Positions 58,617-64,000 of a stretch of 64,000 nucleotides of DNA are shown in pieces; position 1 is the stretch's first letter; every line of letters begins with the position of its first letter. The translations under genes were made by a program, and so were the position numbers. The stretch comes from Oceanihabitans gracilariae. GTDB taxonomy: Bacteria > Bacteroidota > Bacteroidia > Flavobacteriales > Flavobacteriaceae. The DNA lies in the NCBI RefSeq assembly GCF_042684485.1, contig NZ_JBHULM010000004.1, positions 124,001-188,000 on the forward strand. The letters are read 5' to 3'. Below the pieces are notes generated by a model. That model was not told where the DNA came from. It was given only the letters and a program-made list of their open reading frames with translations, and did not search any database.

Positions 58617-58953
58617 TTTTTGTTGATTTTTGACTTGTTACTATATTAACTGCGTTTTGTAATTCATTCCAAGTAGCGGTTAATTCATTGAGAAAAAGTT
58701 TTCCAGTTTCTGTTAAACCATAATATTTTCTTGGAGGTCCTGAGGTAGATTCTTCCCATCTATAATTAAGAAGTCCTGCGTTTTTTAATCTAGTTAGTAA
58801 TGGGTAAATAGTACCTTCTACTACTAGTAGTTTTGCGTCTTTTAATGTTCCTAGAATTTCTGCAACATACGCATCATCGTCTTTTAAGACAGAGAGTATG
58901 CAGTATTCTAAAACACCTTTTCGCATTTGTGCTTTTGTGTTTTCTATCTTCAT
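58609..58953 (-). CDS. PadR family transcriptional regulator
   Basis: A 114-residue winged-helix repressor. It begins MRKGVLEYCILSVLKDDDAYVAEILGTLKDAKLLVVEGTIYPLLTRLKNAGLLNYRWEESTSGPPRKYYGLTETG-type sequence, with the PadR hallmark G-T-I-Y-P-L-L-x-R-L and the beta wing GPPRKYY. A short dimer helix follows. It overlaps the PspC gene by 8 nt and lies 91 nt after DUF4870, so it probably autoregulates this small operon. The inducer is unknown. Confidence 0.93.
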   Translation of the reverse strand: MKIENTKAQMRKGVLEYCILSVLKDDDAYVAEILGTLKDAKLLVVEGTIYPLLTRLKNAGLLNYRWEESTSGPPRKYYGLTETGKLFLNELTATWNELQNAVNIVTSQKSTKNE

Positions 58954-59044
58954 AGTTTCCTTTTAATTTTATTATAACTGTTCATTTTTGATGGTTTTGA
59001 TGAATGATTAAATTATTGGTAACGAGTGATTAGTTCGCGTGTTA

Positions 59045-59491
59045 TTATTTTAAAAAAGGGATGGTTAATGGGTAGTTAAACATTTCACCTTCTCTTGCAG
59101 TTAAACTTGCTTTAATAATAAAAACAAGCTCTAGTAAAAATGCTATAATGGCAAATCCTGCAAAAGCTCCTCCTAGATATAATAAAGGAGAAGGCTTGTC
59201 TAAGTTTATACTTATGTTTTCAAATGCATTAATACTTATAAAGTCTATCTGTTTAAAAATATTAAAAATGAAAAACGGAACCGTTAATAATCCTATTACT
59301 ATGCTATACAGTAAAATACTTATTTGAAAATTTATGGCTTGCTTACCATGTGCATCTATAAATGCCGATTTATCCTTGTTGGTAACCCAAAGTATTATTG
59401 GTCCTAGAAAGTTTCCAAAAGGAATTATAAATCTAGAAAAGGTAGATAAATGTATAAAAGTTGCAATGTTTTTTTGATGGTTACTCTCCAT
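59045..59491 (-). CDS. DUF4870 membrane protein
   Basis: A 148-residue protein with about four hydrophobic segments. It has FSRFIIPFGNFLGPIILWVTNKDKSAFIDAHGKQAINFQISILLY, the conserved DUF4870 motif with the D-x-H-G-K-x-A-x-N-F core. The C-terminus is AFAGFAIIAFLLELVFIIKASLTAREGEMFNYPLTIPFLK. The function is unknown. It is upstream of padR-pspC in the same direction and diverges from the DUF4442 gene. TATATTTG (59528-59521) provides a promoter box. Confidence 0.88.
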   Translation of the reverse strand: MESNHQKNIATFIHLSTFSRFIIPFGNFLGPIILWVTNKDKSAFIDAHGKQAINFQISILLYSIVIGLLTVPFFIFNIFKQIDFISINAFENISINLDKPSPLLYLGGAFAGFAIIAFLLELVFIIKASLTAREGEMFNYPLTIPFLK

Positions 59492-59520
59492 GATTTAAAA
59501 GTATATAATAGTTTCTTATA

Positions 59521-59528
59521 CAAATATA
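59521..59528 (-). promoter_or_regulatory. Putative -7 box of DUF4870-padR-pspC
   Basis: On the minus strand TATATTTG matches TAnnTTTG exactly, 29 nt before the ATG at 59491. No ideal -33 TTG is visible. Confidence 0.5.
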
Positions 59529-59587
59529 TGTCTTTAAAAAGGTATTATGTTACGCATAGTACTAAAAATTAACATAATTTTAACAAA

Positions 59588-59617
59588 TTGATTTGTCAAA
59601 ATTTTTCAATAGTTTTG
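59588..59617 (+). promoter_or_regulatory. Promoter of the DUF4442 gene
   Basis: TTG (59588-59590), a 19-nt spacer and TAGTTTTG (59610-59617) match the flavobacterial consensus fully. The TTG was a possible alternative start codon; this reading makes it the -33 element and fixes the start at the ATG at 59636. Confidence 0.75.
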
Positions 59618-59635
59618 AAGAAACTTACATATATT

Positions 59636-60097
59636 ATGAAGCTAACACCTAAAAAGATAAATACTTTTAACCTACTAAAATTACCATCTGTTTTTTTTAC
59701 AGGAATTCGCGTAAAGACTATAACAGATACTTCTTGTACTGCAACAGTAAAGCACAGATGGATAAATCAAAACCCTTTTAAGTCAATGTTTTGGGCAGTT
59801 CAAGGTATGGCTGCAGAATTAACTACAGGCGCATTAATGCTGATGAAAATTAAAGAAAGCGGAAAGAATATTTCTATGCTTGTAGCTAATAATAATGCTA
59901 CATTCACAAAAAAGGCAACTGGTAGAATTACATTTACTTGTACAGATGGAAATAAAATAGATGCTGCTATTACAAAAGCAATAGAGACAGGTGAAGGGCA
60001 AACGGTTTGGATGCAATCTATAGGAACCAACACAGATGGAGTAGAGGTTTCTGTTTTTAATTTTGAGTGGAGTATTAAAGTGAAGCAAAAAAAATAA
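59636..60097 (+). CDS. DUF4442 hot-dog fold protein
   Basis: A 153-residue protein of the DUF4442 family, related to PaaI/YiiD-type hot-dog thioesterases. It has KHRWINQNPFKSMFWAVQGMAAELTTGALMLMKI and the strand-rich end FTKKATGRITFTCTDGNKIDAAI. The N-P-F-x-S-M-F-W-A-x-x-x-M-A-A-E-L block corresponds to the helix lining the active-site tunnel. Whether it hydrolyses thioesters is unknown. The start is the ATG at 59636, supported by the promoter at 59588-59617. It precedes the AIM24 gene by 60 nt. Confidence 0.85.
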   Translation: MKLTPKKINTFNLLKLPSVFFTGIRVKTITDTSCTATVKHRWINQNPFKSMFWAVQGMAAELTTGALMLMKIKESGKNISMLVANNNATFTKKATGRITFTCTDGNKIDAAITKAIETGEGQTVWMQSIGTNTDGVEVSVFNFEWSIKVKQKK

Positions 60098-60157
60098 TTT
60101 GTAACAAATTTTAAAACCAAGCAACTCATAAGCATAGTAATAAAAAATCATAAAAAA

Positions 60158-60958
60158 ATGACAGCACACGAGATAGATTACAAAATATATGGCGAAGAAA
60201 TGCAATACGTTGAAATTGAATTAGACCCTCAAGAAGGTGTTGTTGCAGAGTCTGGTAGTTTTATGATGATGGATGATGGTATAAGTATGGAAACCATTTT
60301 TGGGGATGGATCACAAAAAGATACTGGTTTTTTAGGAAAAATATTAGGAGCAGGAAAGCGTATACTTACAGGCGAAAGTTTATTTATGACTGCCTTTTAT
60401 AATAATTTGGTAGGTAAAAGAAAAGTGAGTTTTGCTTCTCCTTACCCAGGAAAAATTATTCCTATAGATTTAACCGAGTTTGGCGGAAAGTTTATTTGCC
60501 AAAAAGATGCTTTTTTATGTGCAGCAAAAGGAGTGAGTGTTGGCATTGAGTTTAGTAAAAAACTAGGTCGTGGTTTGTTTGGTGGCGAAGGTTTTATCAT
60601 GCAAAAACTAGAAGGTGATGGTATGGCTTTTGTGCATGCAGGAGGTACTATGGCTAAAAAAGAATTACAAGCAGGAGAAACTCTACGTGTAGATACAGGT
60701 TGTATTGTAGGTTTTGATCAAACGGTACATTATGATATTGAGTTTGTTGGTGGAATAAAAAATACGGTTTTTGGTGGTGAAGGTCTTTTCTTTGCTAAAC
60801 TAGAAGGTCCAGGAACTGTTTTTGTACAATCTTTACCTTTTAGCAGATTAGCAGGAAGAGTATTGGCTAGTGCACCAAGAGCAGGAGGAAATAACAAAGG
60901 AGAAGGCAGTATTCTAGGAGGAATTGGCGATTTACTAGATGGTGATAATAGGTTTTAG
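60158..60958 (+). CDS. AIM24/TIGR00266 family protein
   Basis: A 266-residue beta-rich protein of the AIM24 family (TIGR00266). It has IYGEEMQYVEIELDPQEGVVAESGSFMMMDDGI, GAGKRILTGESLFMTAF, the repeat LEGDGMAFVHAGGTMAKKEL, and the C-terminal GGEGLFFAKLEGPGTVFVQSLPFSRLAGRV. Glycine-rich turns punctuate a double beta-sandwich. In yeast Aim24 supports mitochondrial cristae; the bacterial role is unknown. There is no signal peptide. It may be co-transcribed with the DUF4442 gene. Confidence 0.92.
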   Translation: MTAHEIDYKIYGEEMQYVEIELDPQEGVVAESGSFMMMDDGISMETIFGDGSQKDTGFLGKILGAGKRILTGESLFMTAFYNNLVGKRKVSFASPYPGKIIPIDLTEFGGKFICQKDAFLCAAKGVSVGIEFSKKLGRGLFGGEGFIMQKLEGDGMAFVHAGGTMAKKELQAGETLRVDTGCIVGFDQTVHYDIEFVGGIKNTVFGGEGLFFAKLEGPGTVFVQSLPFSRLAGRVLASAPRAGGNNKGEGSILGGIGDLLDGDNRF

Positions 60959-61103
60959 TAAAGGCTTTTGTTTGTTAATTTTTTGTTTAAATAGAAATAC
61001 CAATTGGTTTTTTTAGTATATTTAATCAAACTAAAAAACATAGCTTATAAAACAAATCTACTTTTTATTTAAAACTAAACTTAATTAATACTATATTAAT
61101 ATT

Positions 61104-61301
61104 ATGGCAAGAGCAATGTTTGAGTACACCAAAACGGTACTCAATAAAGTGAGTTTTGATGCTGCGTTGTTTTGTAAAGAAGTACAAAAAGCGGTTCAAA
61201 GATTACTACCTTATGAGCTAGAAGAATTAAGAATCTTTATTCAGTCGCTTGTACAGCAAAACCCACAGTTAAATCAATGTTTAATCTATTTAAAAGAATA
61301 A
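61104..61301 (+). CDS. Small conserved-looking hypothetical protein
   Basis: A 65-residue protein (MARAMFEYTKTVLNKVSFDAAL...) predicted to be mostly helical. KEVQKAVQRLLPYELEELRIFIQSLVQQNPQLNQCLIYLKE forms an amphipathic helix pair, and two Cys are present. It has its own strong terminator and normal codon use, so it looks like a real gene. I recall similar short proteins in flavobacteria but cannot assign a function. It may be independent of the copper-type cluster that begins beyond the terminator. Confidence 0.72.
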   Translation: MARAMFEYTKTVLNKVSFDAALFCKEVQKAVQRLLPYELEELRIFIQSLVQQNPQLNQCLIYLKE

Positions 61302-61330
61302 AAAAAAGCGACTTTCAAGTCGCTTTTTTT
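61302..61330 (+). terminator. Rho-independent terminator after the 65-residue gene
   Basis: GCGACT (61308-61313) and AGTCGC (61318-61323) form the stem with a TTCA loop, flanked by A7 and T7 tracts. It cuts off upstream transcription from the MbnP cluster. Confidence 0.92.
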
Positions 61331-61364
61331 TATGAATTAATTTAAATTGTTTTTTACAATACTC

Positions 61365-61372
61365 TATATTTG
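61365..61372 (+). promoter_or_regulatory. -7 box of the MbnP/MbnH cluster
   Basis: TATATTTG matches TAnnTTTG exactly, with TTG at 61347-61349 (15-nt spacer, slightly short). The TTG inside this box is the first start-like codon of the next frame, so it cannot be the translation start if this promoter is used. Confidence 0.6.
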
Positions 61373-61387
61373 CAAAAAATAATTAAG

Positions 61388-61765
61388 CTGAAAAAAGTAT
61401 TTTTATATATAGTATTTATAGCATTTGCCTTAAAGCCAATGTATTATGTAGGTCAAGTACTTTACTATGAGCTTAATGTAGATTATATAGTAGAAACCTA
61501 TTGTATTAATACCGATAAACCAGAACTAAAATGTAATGGTAAATGTCATTTAGCAAAACAACTACAATCTGTTTCTAATGATACCAAAAGTAGCGATGCA
61601 ATTTCTAGTTTAATAGAAGCATTTTCTTTTGTTTATTTTAATGAGTATCCTTCCGTAGTATTTCGTCCTGATTTCTTAATAGAAGGAAACGAAAAATCTA
61701 TTTTTCACAATCAAAACTATACTTATAATTTCGCGTATAGTCCTTTTAAACCTCCAATGGTATAA
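61388..61765 (+). CDS. Small Cys-containing membrane protein heading the MbnP cluster, non-ATG start
   Basis: About 126 residues. The N-terminus KKVFLYIVFIAFALKPMYYVGQVLYYEL is a membrane segment or uncleaved signal. It is followed by the soluble motif ETYCINTDKPELKCNGKCHLAKQL, with three Cys and a His in a C-x(9)-C-x-x-x-C-H pattern. There is no ATG before residue 18 of this reading (61439). The TTG at 61370 lies inside the -7 box. CTG at 61388 or ATT at 61382 are the likely starts. The position just before mbnP suggests a metal-related role, which is inference. The function is unknown. Confidence 0.65.
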   Translation: MKKVFLYIVFIAFALKPMYYVGQVLYYELNVDYIVETYCINTDKPELKCNGKCHLAKQLQSVSNDTKSSDAISSLIEAFSFVYFNEYPSVVFRPDFLIEGNEKSIFHNQNYTYNFAYSPFKPPMV

Positions 61766-61935
61766 TTTTATTTTTTAGAATATAGGCTTTTTGGCCTGTA
61801 CCAAAATTGCTTTTAATTATTATTTAAGCACATTTCAGTGTATCTGTAATGTAGCTAGTTACTTGTATTGTATGGTAACAATAATAATAGAGGCTTGGTA
61901 CGCAACATCAATACATAAAATTTAAAATTATAACA

Positions 61936-62739
61936 ATGAAATTATTAAAATATACATTTGCTTTATTATTAAGCGTAACAGTGGCATCATGTTCTACAGA
62001 TAATGATGATAACAGTTCTGAAGACTTATCAGGACAAACAGGAGAATTAACTTTAAAATTTGATAATGGTGTAGGAGATCAAGATTTTATCTTTGGTACT
62101 TCTTATAACAAATCTAATAACGAATCTTTTAAACTAGAAACATTAAAATACATTGTAAGTAATGTAAGATTTACAGATAGTGAAGGTAATGTTTTTATGT
62201 ACCCAACAGAAGAAAATGCATTTATTATAAATGAATTAGATGGTAATACAGCAGGTGAAATTTATGTAACATTAAATGATGTAGATGCAGCAGATTATGT
62301 TTCTGTAACCTTTGGTATTGGTATAGACCAAGATCGTTTTTTATTAGGAGCAGAAGGTCAAGGTGCTTTTTTAGACGAAGCTTCAGAAGAAGGTATGCTA
62401 TGGAGTTGGGCTACTGGTTATAGATTTGTTAGACTTGATGGTACATATTCTTCAGATACAGTAACAGATGAGCCTGTAAACATTCATATGGGAAGTGTTG
62501 GTACTTCATTAGATAACTATCGTGAGGTGACTTTACCTTTTCCTAATACTGTTTTAGTTAGAGAAACTACAACTCCAGAAGTTCATATTAAAGCAGATAT
62601 TGCTAAAGTATTTGATGGTACAACAACTGTAAACTTTGCAGATGGTTATGATCAAGTACATACAGATAATGTAGAAACGCCAATTATTGCAGATAACGTT
62701 AGCGGAATGTTCTCTGTACACCACGTACACAACGATTAA
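61936..62739 (+). CDS. mbnP: MbnP family copper-binding lipoprotein
   Basis: A 267-residue lipoprotein: MKLLKYTFALLLSVTVASC with Cys19 as lipobox. The mature protein is beta-rich, with GELTLKFDNGVGDQDF, FKLETLKYIVSNVRFTDSEGN and the family signature W156-S-W158-A-T-G-Y162, then YRFVRLDG and VHIKADIAKVFDG. The C-terminus is His-rich (FSVHHVHND). In methanotroph MbnP, a Trp is oxidised to kynurenine by the di-heme partner MbnH to allow copper binding. The MbnH-like gene follows directly. No methanobactin precursor or mbnB/C genes are visible in this window. Confidence 0.9.
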   Translation: MKLLKYTFALLLSVTVASCSTDNDDNSSEDLSGQTGELTLKFDNGVGDQDFIFGTSYNKSNNESFKLETLKYIVSNVRFTDSEGNVFMYPTEENAFIINELDGNTAGEIYVTLNDVDAADYVSVTFGIGIDQDRFLLGAEGQGAFLDEASEEGMLWSWATGYRFVRLDGTYSSDTVTDEPVNIHMGSVGTSLDNYREVTLPFPNTVLVRETTTPEVHIKADIAKVFDGTTTVNFADGYDQVHTDNVETPIIADNVSGMFSVHHVHND

Positions 62740-62755
62740 TTATAATTATAAATAT

Positions 62756-62790
62756 AAATTCAAGGAAAGTAAATTGCTTTCCTTGAATTT
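62756..62790 (+). promoter_or_regulatory. Intercistronic hairpin between mbnP and mbnH
   Basis: AAATTCAAGGAAAG (62756-62769) and CTTTCCTTGAATTT (62777-62790) form a perfect 14-bp stem with a 7-nt loop. There is only a short T stretch after it, so it may stabilise or attenuate the transcript and not fully end it. Confidence 0.65.
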
Positions 62791-62807
62791 TAATAAAATA
62801 ACTATTT

Positions 62808-63854
62808 ATGAAAAAGTATAGCCTTTTATTAATAGGATGCTTACTCATTTTTTCGTGTACTAAAGAATCTAATACTGTAGCGTATGAAGCAATTCCGTTA
62901 GAAGTAGAGTTGCCAGATAATTTTCCGGATATGGTCTATAATTTAGACAATAATCCTGTTACAGAAGCAGGTTTTGAACTAGGTAAAGATTTGTTTTATG
63001 AAGGAAAACTATCTGTAAATGACGCTATTCCTTGTGCTTTTTGTCATGAACAAGCTTTTGCATTTACACATCATGGACACAATTTAAGTCATGGTGTAAA
63101 TGGAGGAGTAGGTTTTAGAAATGCACAACCCATACAAAACTTAGCATACCAAACCTCTTTTATGTGGAATGGTGCAGCTTCGCATTTAGATTTACAACCT
63201 ATTTTACCCATTACAGCAGAAGTAGAAATGGGAGAAACTTTAAGTAATGTTATTTCTAAATTAAGTGCAGATTCACAGTACCAAGAAAAATTTGCAAGAG
63301 CTTTTGAAGATGGTGAAGTAAGTACCGAAAATATGCTTAAAGCACTATCACAGTTTATGGTAATGATGGTTTCTTCTAACTCTAAATACGATAAGTATGT
63401 GAGACAAGAAGACAATGTTACCTTAACAACTATAGAGCTAGACGGATTAAATACCTTTCAAGAAAAATGTGCAACATGCCATGCAACAGATTTGTTTACC
63501 GATCATACTTTTAGAAATAATGGCTTACCAGTAAATCCTTTATTAAATGATACAGGTCGTTATGAGGTTCTTGAAGATCCTAATGATTTATACAAGTTTA
63601 AAGTACCAAGTTTAAGAAATGTTGAGGTTTCTGGTCCTTATATGCATGATGGTAGGTTTGCTACTCTTGAAGTGGTTTTAGATTTTTATGATGCTGGAGC
63701 AGTAGATAATGGCAACGTGGATCCTTTACTTTTAAGAGAAGACGCTAGCTATGGTATAACGCTTAGTGATTACGAAAAAGAAAGTTTAATAGCTTTCTTA
63801 AAAACATTAACAGACAACGAATATTTAAATGATGAACGTTTCTCAGAATATTAA
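62808..63854 (+). CDS. mbnH: Di-heme MbnH/cytochrome c peroxidase-like lipoprotein
   Basis: A 348-residue lipoprotein (MKKYSLLLIGCLLIFSC; Cys17). It has two c-type heme sites, C76-A-F-C-H80 and C221-A-T-C-H225, and the peroxidase-like block PSLRNVEVSGPYMHDGRFATLEVVLDFYDAG. This is the bacterial di-heme peroxidase/MauG superfamily. Together with MbnP next door it fits MbnH, which makes kynurenine on MbnP. A plain cytochrome c peroxidase is the main alternative. The downstream gene starts 23 nt before this stop. Confidence 0.9.
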   Translation: MKKYSLLLIGCLLIFSCTKESNTVAYEAIPLEVELPDNFPDMVYNLDNNPVTEAGFELGKDLFYEGKLSVNDAIPCAFCHEQAFAFTHHGHNLSHGVNGGVGFRNAQPIQNLAYQTSFMWNGAASHLDLQPILPITAEVEMGETLSNVISKLSADSQYQEKFARAFEDGEVSTENMLKALSQFMVMMVSSNSKYDKYVRQEDNVTLTTIELDGLNTFQEKCATCHATDLFTDHTFRNNGLPVNPLLNDTGRYEVLEDPNDLYKFKVPSLRNVEVSGPYMHDGRFATLEVVLDFYDAGAVDNGNVDPLLLREDASYGITLSDYEKESLIAFLKTLTDNEYLNDERFSEY

Positions 63855-64000
63855 AACAAGAATTATAATACTTGTAACCGTGTTATTACAAACAGGTTTT
63901 ATACATGCACATAGCATAGAAAAACCATGTAATAATCACGAACCTTTTAAGGTTTTATGTGATTTATGTGGTTGCTCAACTAGTAGCGGAAGCTTTGGTT
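63832..64000 (+). CDS. Start of an outer-membrane-type protein after mbnH (3' truncated by window edge)
   Basis: The visible 56 residues are MNVSQNIKTRIIILVTVLL, a signal peptide ending near IHAHS, then a Cys-rich segment with C43-D-L-C46-G-C48-S-T-S-S-G-S-F-G. The ATG at 63832 lies inside the mbnH end, a 23-nt overlap that indicates coupled translation. The C-x-x-C-x-C cluster could bind metal. I recall beta-barrel or transporter-like proteins with a CGCST-SGSFG start beside MbnP/MbnH in flavobacteria, but the barrel part is beyond the window. Confidence 0.75.
   Translation, partial: MNVSQNIKTRIIILVTVLLQTGFIHAHSIEKPCNNHEPFKVLCDLCGCSTSSGSFG

Overview
The window looks like a chromosomal stretch of a marine-type Flavobacteriaceae (Bacteroidota). 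Base composition is AT-rich. Several genes are preceded by the Bacteroidota promoter box TAnnTTTG instead of classical Shine-Dalgarno/-10 signals. Marker families fit the same group: GldI (gliding), a protein with a type IX secretion tail, tandem DUF368 transporters, DUF349, DUF3810, DUF5683, DUF6122, WbqC and the large LepB with an N-terminal membrane extension. Most of the window is ordinary core chromosome. I see no prophage, insertion sequence, CRISPR array or rRNA.

Layout. 1-636 is the tail of mazG. 1079-10441 is a minus-strand block: DUF349 protein, aroE, two DUF368 lipid-carrier transporters, a TPR protein, a class III aminotransferase that seems to start at ATT, and an LptA/OstA-like protein. 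10657-14633 is a likely spoT-fur-purA operon ending in a clear terminator. 14711-17265 holds an M48 protease, a GIY-YIG gene framed by inverted repeats, and a TrmH-type methyltransferase. 17548-24444 carries a DUF6503 lipoprotein, DUF3810, pepD, a cyclophilin-FKBP fusion, gldI, nrnA and ndk. 24557-29369 has a secreted M4 protease, a LysR/YeiH pair and a cold-shock gene. 29451-37109 holds a DciA-like gene, a lipoprotein, recF, a TPR membrane protein, ribH, twin small membrane proteins, mutL and two rhomboids. 37219-44913 contains an EEP-family protein, lipoproteins, WbqC, lepB, dapB, a DUF5683 protein, parB and parA. 46648-51717 is a udk-ftsB/divIC-mutA-lipoprotein-mutB operon. Then come a PQQ-type dehydrogenase, tRNA-Pro(TGG), an aldehyde dehydrogenase, trxB, a DUF4870-PadR-PspC-head-GIN envelope module, a DUF4442 protein and an AIM24-family protein.

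The most system-like part is the right edge (about 61365 to beyond 64000). It holds a small Cys-containing membrane protein, an MbnP-family lipoprotein with the W-x-W-x-x-G-Y motif, a di-heme MbnH/cytochrome c peroxidase-like lipoprotein, and the start of an outer-membrane-type protein with a C-x-x-C-x-C cluster. By analogy with MbnP/MbnH this is probably a copper-handling system lacking methanobactin genes in the visible part; the window cuts it off.

Other points worth a look are two probable non-AUG starts (8630 and about 61388), the GIY-YIG unit with terminal inverted repeats, a 13-nt hairpin element placed 6-8 nt before the start of two unrelated genes, and 7-nt-period microrepeats at several loci, one inside mutB. 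All functional calls rest on motif recognition by eye; no database search was run.
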